Shown: piece after piece, positions 10,795-20,648 of the stretch
Layout of the letters: the number at the start of each line of letters is the position of its first letter
Position numbering within the stretch: the stretch's first letter is position 1
Origin: Sergeia podlipaevii
Lineage: Eukaryota > Euglenozoa > Kinetoplastea > Trypanosomatida > Trypanosomatidae
Assembly: GCA_030849805.1 (NCBI GenBank)
Contig: JASANZ010002247.1
Coordinates: forward strand, 1 to 64,000
DNA length: 64,000 nucleotides
Direction: 5' to 3'
Translations under genes and position numbers: made by a program
Notes under the pieces: model-generated
What the model was told of the DNA's origin: nothing
Seen by the model: the letters and a program-made list of their open reading frames with translations, nothing else
The model's database searches: none

Positions 10795-11592
10795 TTAGGA
10801 TGGACGGTACTTGACGTTGTCCATGCCCATGAGCTGTGACTTGAGACCCTTTGGATTTGCCCACTCGCTGTTGGCAAATGAGATATCTTCATCCTCAATC
10901 ACCTTCTTCATGTCCTCCTGCTTCCGGTAGTAGTGCATCATGAGCTCTTGCTGAGACTTGGCATCGATCACCGGCTCGCGTGGGGGAGCTCCCGCGCCCG
11001 CCGCGGTGAGCTTCACCGTGATTTTTGTCTTCTCATTTTTCCCAACATACTTGGCGAGATCTGCGTCGCGGGCAAGGGGCTTCGCGCTCCACCACAGCGT
11101 CGTGTGGCTTTCTAGCACGTTCTCGTTGACCGCGCCGTCATCCATAATGCTCAGAATACGATGTGCCTTCGATTTATCAATGTCAGACGCGCTATCATCT
11201 TCTAAGACCAGGGCCAGACGCTTGCACGCATCAGCGCCAGAGCACTCCGCTGGAAAGACAATCATCGCGCCACCCTTGAACGCACTAATGAGTGCATCCA
11301 GCTCCTCCTGGATGCACAGCTGGCGCTTCTCTGCGCGCTCAAGTGAAAGGTACCGCTCCGCATCTCCCGCTGGGCCAAGAAGGTGATGTTGATATTCCTC
11401 AGAGCAGGAGTCCTTGGCAAGCTGCTTTGCCGCGGCAGTCATCCACTGTAGACGCACGCGTGTGTTCTGCATCTTCTGAACTGCGTCTGTGACCTCGCCA
11501 ATGTTGGTGGCTGCAGGAAACGAAGCAATGAACACGTCATAGTCCTTGCTGTACTCCTCCTTGGGGAGACGCTTGCATTCTATAAGAACCAT
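10795..11592 (-). CDS. CFAP298: CFAP298 (C21orf59/Kurly) homologue
   Basis: A 265-aa protein of the CFAP298 family, a cytoplasmic factor required for outer dynein arm assembly and ciliary or flagellar motility in animals and algae. The match rests on the short start MVLIECKR and, above all, on the C-terminal block with KITVKLTAAGAGAPPREP, then QELMMHYYRKQEDMKK, NSEWANP and the end NVKYRPS, the most conserved part of the family. Length is close to the usual 290 aa. The ATG at 11592 was chosen because upstream codons are AT-rich spacer and MVL is the typical family start. The organism appears flagellate, so the motility role is expected, but it is inferred from homology. Confidence 0.88.
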   Translation of the reverse strand: MVLIECKRLPKEEYSKDYDVFIASFPAATNIGEVTDAVQKMQNTRVRLQWMTAAAKQLAKDSCSEEYQHHLLGPAGDAERYLSLERAEKRQLCIQEELDALISAFKGGAMIVFPAECSGADACKRLALVLEDDSASDIDKSKAHRILSIMDDGAVNENVLESHTTLWWSAKPLARDADLAKYVGKNEKTKITVKLTAAGAGAPPREPVIDAKSQQELMMHYYRKQEDMKKVIEDEDISFANSEWANPKGLKSQLMGMDNVKYRPS

Positions 11593-11964
11593 TATAGCTA
11601 CAACAATAATAATAATAGATAGATAGAAATAGAAAAGGAACGTGCCCTGTATCAAATACGTATAGTGTATCTGTTTCTTATATGCGTGTTGTGCGAAGTA
11701 CATTGTACCAATTTTTTGTGTTAAAATGAGTGAGAAAAAAAGGGGGGAATACCAGAAGGAAACAACAAGTGAACTGCTGCAAATAGAATCTACTACGTAC
11801 ATAGCAAACAAACAAACAAAAATTTTAATTGTCAAGTATTCATATATATATATAGCTTTTAGAATTATTATTATTATTATTATTATTATTTTGAAGAAAG
11901 GTGATTAGATGAGCATAGCAACAACTTTATACACAAAAAAGTATGCGATATAATAATGTAATGA
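11593..11964. other. Intergenic spacer
   Basis: Short AT-rich spacer between the HemK stop and the CFAP298 start, with (TA)n near 11842-11853 and (ATT)n at 11864-11890. Nothing else is seen. Confidence 0.6.
11864..11890. repeat. (ATT)n microsatellite
   Basis: About nine ATT units in the spacer upstream of CFAP298. Confidence 0.85.
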
Positions 11965-13380
11965 TTATTGAGCAGAGTTCGCAGTGACCCAGCGCTCCTG
12001 CTGTGCATAGTCCAGGTGCACAACGACATCTTCCCAAAGACCGCTGCGCTCCATCACAGATGCAACTAAACCCGCTTGCAGCCCTACCTCAATAGCAATG
12101 TTCGGTGCCTTGCGGAGCTCAGGGTCACGCTTCTTACGAGGCTTCAGTAGCTGAAAGCCATATTCACATAGCTCCTTGAAGTAAAGGTACTGCTGGTGCT
12201 CACGTCTGTCGTCGCCAACAAGGGCGGTCTTGGATTCCCAGCTAGTGATAGAAAGAGGTAGATCCACGTACTGCTGCGGAAGCACATAAGGGGGGTTAGA
12301 AACGATGACGTCGAACGTGCCACGATGCTCCGGTGCAATGCGTGGCGGCTCCGCCTGCCCTGTAGAGGAGCCACTTCTTCTCTCCTGTCCGTTGGTCTTT
12401 GCCTCATCAAAGGCCGGAATAATCGTGGGACGGTCAAGAAACATGTCGAACATGTCGCCCTGAACAGCCGTGTAGCGCTCTGGGGGTATACCGTTCGCAG
12501 CTGCGTTCTGTCGCGACGCCTGTACGGCCTCTTCTAAGATGTCCACCGCTACCACCTCTGCGCGGGGCACGTGCTTAGCGAGTGCAACACCAATGCAGCC
12601 AGTGCCCGAGCACATGTCAAGCATGCGCAGCGGCCCCGCGCTCTTGTCACTTGAGGCATTGCTCAAGTGCGTGTAGACCAGCCAGTGAGTCCACATTTCT
12701 GTCTCCGGCCTCGGGCACAGCAACGGAGGACGACATGCAATGTCGCAGCCAAAGAAGGGCTGAGTGCCGATGATATAAGAGAGAGGTTTGTGAAGGTCTA
12801 CACGCTCAATAACGGCCTTTTTGATAATCCGACGCACATCGCCCTCTGTGATGCCGTTGATATTGCCCCTTTTCTCGCCAAAGCACAGATGCGCTGCGGC
12901 CCATTCTTCAATCCACTTGAGCTCCAGCGCTGCCTGATACATCATCGCTGGGTCCTTGTCGCCGACCCCCTCGAATTTGTAGAAGGCATTGAAAATCATA
13001 TTCGTGAGCATCATGCGGTCTTTCTCAGAGAGAAGTGTGCGATCTTTAACAGGACGATTGAACGTCTTCTCAAGCTTGCTGGCCTCCACCTCTGTGTACT
13101 CTGGATCCTCACTACTTCCTGATGTCTCTTCATCCCCTATCCTGTTGATAATCTCTGTGTCCTCAGCGGTGACCTTATACCCAACAAGGCGCATATTGCT
13201 TGGTGCATTGCTGCGGGTGCCGAGCGTAGTATCCGAAGTGTGCCACCGACGCGCATCATCAAGCGCCACTACAGAGTGTAAGCAAGAAGAATGGGCGAGA
13301 AACGCCACGCAAAAAGAAGCCGGACGCCTGATGGCTAGGCGGTGTAGCGCGCGAAGATGTAAAGAGCAGCTACGGCTCAT
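11965..13380 (-). CDS. HemK/PrmC-type N5-glutamine methyltransferase, probably mitochondrial
   Basis: A 471-aa SAM-dependent methyltransferase. This family methylates the glutamine of the GGQ motif in peptide-chain release factors. The N terminus (MSRSCSLHLRALHRLAIRRP) is basic and Ser/Leu-rich, as in a mitochondrial presequence, suggesting that the organellar release factor is the substrate, as for HEMK1. Visible motifs are PLSYIIGTQPFFG (199-211), RPETEMW (224-230), SAM motif I LDMCSGTGCIGVALA (254-268), VDILEEAV (279-286) and the signature NPPY (362-365) in a VIVSNPPYVLPQQY context. It is longer than bacterial PrmC (about 280 aa) because of the presequence, a helical N-terminal extension of about 110 residues, and a low-complexity insert at 325-350. 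Confidence 0.9.
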   Translation of the reverse strand: MSRSCSLHLRALHRLAIRRPASFCVAFLAHSSCLHSVVALDDARRWHTSDTTLGTRSNAPSNMRLVGYKVTAEDTEIINRIGDEETSGSSEDPEYTEVEASKLEKTFNRPVKDRTLLSEKDRMMLTNMIFNAFYKFEGVGDKDPAMMYQAALELKWIEEWAAAHLCFGEKRGNINGITEGDVRRIIKKAVIERVDLHKPLSYIIGTQPFFGCDIACRPPLLCPRPETEMWTHWLVYTHLSNASSDKSAGPLRMLDMCSGTGCIGVALAKHVPRAEVVAVDILEEAVQASRQNAAANGIPPERYTAVQGDMFDMFLDRPTIIPAFDEAKTNGQERRSGSSTGQAEPPRIAPEHRGTFDVIVSNPPYVLPQQYVDLPLSITSWESKTALVGDDRREHQQYLYFKELCEYGFQLLKPRKKRDPELRKAPNIAIEVGLQAGLVASVMERSGLWEDVVVHLDYAQQERWVTANSAQ

Positions 13381-14120
13381 TTAGACAACGTAGAGTGGAA
13401 AATTGAAAAAAAAACTGAAAATAAATCGCACACACACAAACAAACAAAAAAAATAAAGCAACGAAAGAAAAAAAAGAAACACACGATAGTTTCCTTTTTG
13501 CAGATGCAGGTGTTTTGACTGCAGATCCTCTCTCTCACAGCTTGCTATTGCGCATAAAGAAAACAGTGAACATGTAAGCATACACACACAAAAAAAAGGG
13601 GGGAAGAGAGAACAAAAAGAAGCAACATAATAATAATAATAATAATAAAGAAAAAACAGATAGTGAAGCACATGACAACAACAACAAAAAAAAAATTGCA
13701 GAAGACAGAGTATAGCAGCAAAGATAATCAATATTTCATACTGTTATTCAGAGTTTTGCAATGCTGCAAGTGGCATCGCATCTGCTTGACCGTTTTCGAT
13801 ATTCATTTGCTTCACTTGTATATGTAAAAAGAAATAAATCAATAATGATAATATAGTGTTTCTATGGGTGACCCTCTTCCACATACAAGGAAAAAAAAAA
13901 TGCAGAAGAGGGAGCAATCTATAACACCGCAAATGCTTCAAAAAAAAGGAAAAAGAGAAAGTTGAGCCGGAATATCAGATGAGAGAAACTCAATAGGGGA
14001 AGCACAAAAAGCAACAACAAGTGAATGCCACTTTGGATAAGCATACAAGTGCGTGTGCAAATCGTAAGACCGAAGCGACAAGAACAGTGTGTGCCCCTTT
14101 CATCCCTCTATTTCTTTCCT
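13381..14120. other. Intergenic spacer
   Basis: AT-rich, with plus-strand poly-A runs (pyrimidine on the transcribed strand) and (AAT)n at 13627-13649. Minus frames of 116 and 65 codons are Phe/Tyr/Cys-rich translations of homopolymers and are not called. Confidence 0.6.
13627..13649. repeat. (AAT)n microsatellite
   Basis: About seven AAT units in the spacer upstream of the HemK-type gene. Confidence 0.85.
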
Positions 14121-14993
14121 TTAGTGACTGTCACGACGCTTCTTGTGCACATCGGACAGGTGTGCAGCCGCTTGGCGTTTTGCTGTCTTTTCTGCTTTCC
14201 CCACCTTGGACAATGGCCTCCGTTCCTTTTCAGCGTCTCTCTTCGCATTGCCCTTCTTTTCTGTCTTTGCGTTTCCACTACTCTTCTTGGCGCCATACTT
14301 AGCCTCCATCCCTTCAACCATCGACTCCCAGGATTGCTGCTGGCGCTGTTGCATGAGGGCTTGAAGCGCACCCAGGCCGCCCTCTCCATCCCCTGCGGTA
14401 GACTGCAGCCCCATTTCGCGTAGTGCCTCCTCTGCCTCCGCACGCTCGCTGGCCATATCGCGCTCCGCCTTCGCTACACCTCCCTCACTGGACGTACGCG
14501 TCCACTTTTCCGTCGAACGCAGACGCCCTGACTGAATGAGTGCAGCAGTAACACCACGCAGGCGACGCACCTCGCCTTCTTCTCCGTTGTCGAAGAGAAG
14601 ATACTCGCGCACCATCTTACGGAAATCGCCGTCGCACTTCTTGTAGCCAACGCACACGTCTGCCCTCTCCTCCTCAGAGCCCGCGTAGGTGCTGAAGAAG
14701 GCTCGCAGTTGCCCTTCGATATCAGCGGAACGCTCCTGCATCGTGCGCTGGTCTTGTTCGGCTTCACTCAAGCCTCCAGCATCCGTGCGGACCATACCGG
14801 TGCGATCATAGAGCTCGCGGCTCTCTTGATTAGCGAGAACGGCGTACGCGCTGGAGAGTTTCTTGAACTCCTCGGCACCGTCGGGGTTACGATCTGGATG
14901 GAACTGAAGCGCGAGGCGGCGGTAGGCGCGACTGATATCACTAGTGGAGGCCTCTCGAGGGAGGCCTAGCACCTCGTAAAGAGACTTAGCCAT
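14121..14993 (-). CDS. J-domain co-chaperone, DNAJC9-like
   Basis: A 290-aa protein with an N-terminal J domain (residues about 4-65) carrying the HPD motif in FHPDRNPDG, which stimulates Hsp70 ATPase. The following region, with YAGSEEERADVCVGYKKCDGDF at about 108-129 (shown in the DNA near 14620-14670), matches the distinctive post-J segment of DNAJC9, an Hsp70 co-chaperone that also handles histones H3-H4 in animals. The C terminus is Lys/Arg/Ala-rich, a likely nuclear localisation region (KKGNAKRDAEKERRPLSK). A GTG lies three codons upstream, but the ATG at 14993, giving MAKSLYEVLG, is the normal J-protein start. The histone-chaperone role is inferred from the family only. Confidence 0.85.
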   Translation of the reverse strand: MAKSLYEVLGLPREASTSDISRAYRRLALQFHPDRNPDGAEEFKKLSSAYAVLANQESRELYDRTGMVRTDAGGLSEAEQDQRTMQERSADIEGQLRAFFSTYAGSEEERADVCVGYKKCDGDFRKMVREYLLFDNGEEGEVRRLRGVTAALIQSGRLRSTEKWTRTSSEGGVAKAERDMASERAEAEEALREMGLQSTAGDGEGGLGALQALMQQRQQQSWESMVEGMEAKYGAKKSSGNAKTEKKGNAKRDAEKERRPLSKVGKAEKTAKRQAAAHLSDVHKKRRDSH

Positions 14994-15778
14994 AAGATGC
15001 ACCTACCACGAAAAAAAAAAATGTGTAGACAAGAAACCTTGGCACTTGTTTTCCTATGAGTTTTTCCCTCTCTTTTTTTTTGAGTGAAAATAGTTCTTGT
15101 GCGTATGCGCTTGTTGATCACTCGCCTAATGCAAAGGGAAAAAGATGAAAGAAAAATATGAAGAGGAAGAGCAAAACAACAAAGAATGGCAGATGAAATC
15201 AAGAGAAAAACATACGAAAAATACTCAACATACATATACACACAACCACACGTGTACAGACATGTGATAGCTGACACGTAAATGTGGGCTTCTCTGTTTC
15301 TCCCTCACTTCTACAACATCAACCGAACTATTGGCAAATAAAACAACTCTGCTTATGTGTTTATTTTTTCGTGTATGCATGTTACTACATAAATAGTTAG
15401 AATTTTCATACCCCCGTCAAATATTCTTTTTTATTTTTTCAATTTTTTTTTTTTCATTGAATAACTACACTACGACTAGTCGGCACTTAGAAAGCTTGCG
15501 TTGTTTGCGGTGGGATGAAGGGGAAAAAGAGAGAGCGACGAAAACAACAACAAAAAAAAGCATCTCTCCCTAACATGACAAAAAAAAGGAGGCAGATGTC
15601 AATGAAAAAAAACTAACAAGCTCCGCAGGCAATAATAACAGTTATTGTAAGATACTGCTAAATCACTAAGGCTTTCCCTTTAGTTAGACGTACCTCACGT
15701 ACATCCATATACGCCAAGACGTTCCCTACATTTGAGACTCGTTGCCGCTTTCATCACACGTCTTCTCTTGTTTTCTTT
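14994..15778. other. Intergenic spacer
   Basis: AT-rich spacer with poly-A/poly-T runs (for example T-rich 15421-15457). No credible ORF or structured RNA. Confidence 0.6.
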
Positions 15779-16261
15779 TTACTTGGCGGCCTTGACGGCA
15801 TCGATAAACTTCTTGACGTCGGCATCAGACCAGTTGGCGTTCTTCGCCTCGGCCTTGACGTACTCCTCAAACTTCTCTACGCCGTGCTGGGCAGCATAGG
15901 TCTTGCCCTGAGCTATGTTAGTCTCTCGAGCTACCTTGTCAGCATTCTCGGGACCCTCGCCGCAAAAGGTGCCTAGCTCACGGGTCGTAAAACGGGTTAG
16001 CGCCGCACGAGCGATCTGGCGCTCGAGCACGGACTTCTGATCCGCGGGCAGCTTCTTCGCGTACGCCTCGATGTCAGCCTTCCACGTGGCACCAAAGTTG
16101 TGCTCAATGTTGCACGCCTTCAGAGGAGCATTGTTGCGGAAGTTGGTCTCACCAATGAGCAGCTTGTGGAGAGCCTGCATCTTCGCGTCCGCGGGGCTGG
16201 CGGGGGCAGCAGGGGCAGCGGCGGCAGCTGCAGCCATAGCGCAGAAGGAACGGCGCATCAT
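15779..16261 (-). CDS. Small mitochondrial-type protein, 160 aa, unrecognised
   Basis: The N terminus MMRRSFCAMAAAAAAAPAAP is a strong mitochondrial presequence pattern (Arg, Ser, Ala, no acidic residues). The mature part, about 130 residues, is helical, charged and soluble, with two cysteines in recognisable contexts (LKACNIEHNFG near 50 and LGTFCGEGPENADK near 98), and it ends in Ala/Lys-rich helices (KKFIDAVKAAK). No membrane helix. High GC3 suggests strong expression. Size and character resemble nuclear-encoded trypanosomatid respiratory-chain subunits, such as the lineage-specific cytochrome oxidase subunits, but I cannot name a family from sequence alone. Confidence 0.8.
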   Translation of the reverse strand: MMRRSFCAMAAAAAAAPAAPASPADAKMQALHKLLIGETNFRNNAPLKACNIEHNFGATWKADIEAYAKKLPADQKSVLERQIARAALTRFTTRELGTFCGEGPENADKVARETNIAQGKTYAAQHGVEKFEEYVKAEAKNANWSDADVKKFIDAVKAAK

Positions 16262-17051
16262 TGTTGTGTTTCAGACAGATATATGAATATATATATATAC
16301 CGTGAGAAGAGAAAAACAAGGAAGCGTTTCGAAAAACTAAACCAGTAAACAAAAGAAACAAAGAAAGATAAAAAGAGAAATAGAGTACCAGGAAAAAAAA
16401 ATATTATTGACTCAAGAAACCCTCCTTGGGGTGCCATCGTGCATCTCCATTATCTATTGAAATAAAATAAGGCAGTGACATGAAAACAAAACAGTCCTCA
16501 TTAGTGGACAAACAATCTCTTTTTATAAATGTGCTTTAGAATACACTTGTTGGGGGAAAAAGTACGCGCCAGAAGTTGAGCAAAAGAAAAACCAAACCGC
16601 TCGTGTTATTGAAAATAACAGTTTCATCCACATTCTTTCAAACATTACCAACAACGACAACAGCAATAGGAATGAACGTATATATGCGAAAGGAAGAAAG
16701 AAGGAAGAAAAAAGTTAACTAATGGTACTGTGACGACGACTAGATAGAAAAAAAGAGAAATGATGCAAAATACCAAAAAAAAAAAAAAGAAACATTAGAA
16801 GTGTGATGTCACTACAAGCAATAATACCCTTACCCGTATGCTGAAGATTTTTCCAACTCATCTATCTCTGAGGAGGAGAAACCCAAATAAAAAGCCATGC
16901 TCGACCATGTACTGGTACTGTATTCCCCCTTTCTCTCGTACTTTCTCCTGTTTCCTCTTTTTGTTGAAAGAAATCATCCCTCTGCCACGCCAAGATTCCT
17001 CTTCAGTCCCCCTTTTTTCCCCCTCCCCCTCTTCTCGCCCTTTCTCCTGTT
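16262..17051. other. Intergenic spacer
   Basis: The first 30 nt above the 16261 start hold a TTTCAG on the plus strand and a short (TA)n at 16289-16300. A plus-strand purine tract at 16690-16715 is pyrimidine on the transcribed strand. The segment 16985-17050 is C/T-rich on plus, lying in the 3' region of the peptidase gene. No further gene. Confidence 0.6.
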
Positions 17052-19106
17052 CTAAGCCCAAATATCAATCTCGTTGAGATCGTCGCCAAGGTACTTTTCG
17101 ATGGTCGTCACGGGGTCGCAGGCGGCACCATGGCGCATTACCTTCTCTACGAGCTCGCGGCCCGTGTCGCGGTTAACGGGGTCGCGCTCAAACTTTTTGC
17201 TCCAGATACGACGAGCCACATTCAGACTGTAGAGGTAGCCGTAGTATCCAGCAGGATAGCCAGAGAGGTGCTCAAAGGACAGTGTGTTGAGCACACCTCC
17301 ATCTGTAGGCTCAGCAATGGAAAGCGGCTTCGCAACCTGCACTAGCGCCTTTGCCAGGTTGAACGCACCGCGGCCGTAGTCGCCAAGATCGCCCAGAGTA
17401 CGCTTGCCAAGATGGCCCTTATCGCCGTGAGGGAAGTACACAGTGAGAGGCTGTGGGCCATGAAGGGTCTGGTCAACGGCGGAGAGCACTACCTGATCAA
17501 GCATATCGAGGTGCTTGAACATATCCGCTGCCTCATTGCGCTTCTGTACCATATCGAAGGAGATGGGCTCGCGAGTGTTAATGCGGTGTGCCCAGAGCTT
17601 GAGGAACTCGTGAGATGTCAAAAACTGTTCAAAGAGCTGCGAGAAGATTTCCACGTAGTCAATGCTGGAGCGGGTACCGGCGAGATTCTGCACGAGTGTC
17701 TGGCCAAAGATGGTGTGCATGGCATGGCCAAACTCATGGAACAGGGTGGTCACCTCGTTTGGTTGCATGAGTGTCATCTCGTCGTCGTAGGTGCCATCGG
17801 CGCGGCGCTGAGCAGGCTTCGTAGAGCCAACATTGCATGTGAGCACTACAACGGGGTACTGGCGTGCGGGCAGAGTAAGGCCAACCTTTGCGAGGGCACT
17901 CTGATGAGGGCGGCAGCCAAGCTGCAGCGTTAGGTGGCCAGCCTGGCAGTACTTCATCTCATTGATGTACATGTCGAGCACAATGACGCCCAGGAACTGC
18001 TTGTTCTCGTCATAAACATGAAACTTTTTCGCGTCCTTGTTGAAAATCTCCTCTGAATTGAAGGCGACAGGCTCAAGACGCACACCAAACACCTCCGAGC
18101 ACAGGCATTGAATGCCTCGAATGCAGTTGGCGACGGAGAAGTACTCCATCGCCTTCTCTGGCTCCGCGTTACGCCGCATAGAGACAGCTACGCGCGCGCG
18201 GAATTCATCAGTGACGTTGCTTCGGTTGCGTACCTCGCCAATGTTGCTGCGAATGAGATCCATCTCCTTCTCCGCCGCACCCCTGTACTTGCTAGCCACA
18301 CCGCACAGGAAGTGCCAGACGTTCTGTTGGTTCTCCAGCATCGTGCCCTGCAGTTGCTGCTCAGCAAAGCTCTCATAGCCAAGAACCTGTGCGAGCTCGT
18401 AGCGGCACTGCAAGAGGTGGCGAAGCGTCGCGAAAGGATTGCCGCCGCCCTGTTCAGTGAGGAAGCGCATAGCAAACTCCTCTTTCTCAATGTTGAGCTC
18501 CACCACCTTGGCGCGCTCCTTGTCTGGCAGATGAATACCATTGTTCTCCATATCACGTTTCAGCTGAATGACATTCTTGATAGATTCCTCATCCAGCCCT
18601 TTGCGGCCCTCGGGCGAGTCGAGCTCCTTGATCACGTCGTACAGCTCACGGCGGGAGTTGACCTCCGCCATGTACTCGTAGCCCTTCTGGAAAGCGAGTG
18701 CGGCGCCTAGTTTATAGTCGTTATCAGGATGAATCTGACGGACAAACTCGCACGGATCGAGCAGGAGGCAAAGAATATTGCTGGTGGAGTCGATCAGATC
18801 GTGCTTTTCCTGCGGGGTCTTGCACTTGGGAATCTCCTTCAGCAGAGCCTCACAGACCTCAATCGTGGCCGGAACCGTCTCGGGAAGATTCTGTGGACGG
18901 GAGAGAAAATTAAGCGTCGGGATCTCTGGCACCGTACCAAACACTGGGGAGGTAGCAGAAGAGGAGGAAGAAGACTTCTTAATCGTTGTGGTCTTGGCTG
19001 ACGCTAGCGACGCCTTCGCGCTAGAGGCAAAGCGTAGAGAAACGCCACTCGCGCACAGGCCTGCGGTGGCCGCAAGGAGTGATGAAGCTATGCCACGACG
19101 CATCAT
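17052..19106 (-). CDS. MIP: Mitochondrial intermediate peptidase (M3 metallopeptidase)
   Basis: A 684-aa zinc oligopeptidase of family M3. MIP removes an octapeptide from a subset of imported proteins after the main processing peptidase has acted in the matrix. The N terminus (MMRRGIASSLLAATAGLC) and the Ser/Lys/Ala-rich stretch to about 55 look like a presequence. The zinc motif HEFGH is at 457-461, followed by AMHTIFG; the third zinc ligand is probably E486 in YVEIFSQLFEQ, 28 residues after the first His, as expected for M3. Downstream ASP/Gly-Tyr motifs (SGYPAGYYGYLYS) line the substrate groove and are intact. The length equals that of other MIPs. Thimet oligopeptidase or a peptidyl-dipeptidase is the alternative, but the presequence and the EF-GHAMH context favour MIP. 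Confidence 0.88.
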   Translation of the reverse strand: MMRRGIASSLLAATAGLCASGVSLRFASSAKASLASAKTTTIKKSSSSSSATSPVFGTVPEIPTLNFLSRPQNLPETVPATIEVCEALLKEIPKCKTPQEKHDLIDSTSNILCLLLDPCEFVRQIHPDNDYKLGAALAFQKGYEYMAEVNSRRELYDVIKELDSPEGRKGLDEESIKNVIQLKRDMENNGIHLPDKERAKVVELNIEKEEFAMRFLTEQGGGNPFATLRHLLQCRYELAQVLGYESFAEQQLQGTMLENQQNVWHFLCGVASKYRGAAEKEMDLIRSNIGEVRNRSNVTDEFRARVAVSMRRNAEPEKAMEYFSVANCIRGIQCLCSEVFGVRLEPVAFNSEEIFNKDAKKFHVYDENKQFLGVIVLDMYINEMKYCQAGHLTLQLGCRPHQSALAKVGLTLPARQYPVVVLTCNVGSTKPAQRRADGTYDDEMTLMQPNEVTTLFHEFGHAMHTIFGQTLVQNLAGTRSSIDYVEIFSQLFEQFLTSHEFLKLWAHRINTREPISFDMVQKRNEAADMFKHLDMLDQVVLSAVDQTLHGPQPLTVYFPHGDKGHLGKRTLGDLGDYGRGAFNLAKALVQVAKPLSIAEPTDGGVLNTLSFEHLSGYPAGYYGYLYSLNVARRIWSKKFERDPVNRDTGRELVEKVMRHGAACDPVTTIEKYLGDDLNEIDIWA

Positions 19107-20648
19107 CCTTTTTTTTTAAATAAATATATTAGATTATTTTTTTTCTTCCCTCTTGCTACTAAAATGTCGACTATACTTCCTTTCTTGCAGCAAAGTATGC
19201 AAATGAGAAAGACAGGTGTTATTTCTTCTTCTTTTAGCGAGGCAAATAAAAAATAAAAAAAATAAAAAAAATATGTGAAGTAGAGAAGCCAGCTGTATGA
19301 TACCTTTTTCCTTCTTACTCAGGTTCAAGAGCTCTCAAGCTACCAATATACGCTACAATAGTAACTAAACAAAAGAGAGAGAGAGAGAAAAATAAAAAAA
19401 AGAACCACCTAATAAATGATAAGATGAGTCAAATAGAAACAATGGACTGGCAAACTAGTTGCATGCCCTCCTTCCTTCTGGAAAAAGCGCTGCCAGAGGA
19501 TGTTTGCTCAGCATATTATAAAAGTGATTAAAACAAACGAGTACTATCGTTATGAGCAATCCTACTAAAAAGTGGTGCGCCATCTACTAATAATGTGCCT
19601 TTCTTTCGCATTCAAAAAAAAAAATGCAACATATATGTTGCCCCGTAGAAGCTGATGAGGACACGTTATGCAAAACAAAAAATTATGGCTTGTAGTGCAC
19701 CATGTGTGGTTGTGTTCCATTCCCTGAGTGCGGCATCATTCGCTTGCTCGTGTGTGTGTGTGTGTATGTGCACGTATGTGTCCCCTACACACACACAAAA
19801 GGGGGATATTAAAAACACATTTCTGTGGAATCACGAGCGTAAACGCAAATGCAGATGACAATTGGCACAATCGGGAGAGAGAGAACGCAAACATTCGGCA
19901 AAGGAGATGAAAAAGAGCTTCAACAAGCGAACGAAAGCAAAAAAAAAAGAAAAAAAAAGTGTGATGTGAACAAAACGTCAACCAACATAAATCCCTAAAG
20001 ATAACAAATATGAATAGACGGTAAATCATAACTAATATTAAAAAAAAAAAATGAAAAGACGGCTACGCATCCATATGTATATAGATCTCAGCTCTTCTAT
20101 ATCATCGTGAATAAGCACTACCAAAACAAACTCACAACAACTAACATTGCATTTCAGACAAAAAAAAAAAAGATAATGCACGACATGATTGCCCCTCACC
20201 CTTCCTCTCTCACACACACACAACCTACAAAGCGCAAAAAGGAGCATTTGAGAGCAACAATCGGTTTTCTTTTTAAATGGAAGTTCCAACACGATCCCTC
20301 CCTCTCGCATATCATCACCCACTCAGCAATTGTCTCCTAGCAGCAGTAACGCCGGTAAAAAGCACACACACACACACACACACACATACATACAGAAAAA
20401 ACAACAATGCATCCAGTAAAGCACTGAAACCAGCACAGTAGTGCCTTAGATCCAGCGTACTGGGCATCTATTCCCATAGCAACAGCAGCAGCAACAGAAA
20501 AGTAGGAGAAGAAATCAACAGTAACAAAAAAAAAAAAGATTGGAAAAGAGAAATGCCAATAAAACCTACGTGTCTCTCATTCTCTCTTTGACTTCTCAGA
20601 TTAACAGTCTCTTTTTTCTTTCTTTCTTTCTCTCTGTTAGTTTGGTCG
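19107..20648. other. Long intergenic spacer (about 1.5 kb)
   Basis: AT-rich, with GA repeat (19375-19388), TG repeat (19747-19766), CA repeat (20363-20386) and many poly-A runs. Minus frames of 64-97 codons here translate homopolymers and show no codon bias. I see no gene. Confidence 0.6.
20363..20386. repeat. (CA)n microsatellite
   Basis: About 12 CA units in the 3' region of the RMDN-like gene. Confidence 0.9.

Noticed and set aside
13381..13731. 116-codon minus-strand frame upstream of the HemK gene
   Set aside because: Tyr/Phe/Cys-rich product of AAT and poly-A repeats; no domain.
18108..18710. 200-codon plus-strand frame
   Set aside because: Lies wholly inside the mitochondrial intermediate peptidase gene on the opposite strand.
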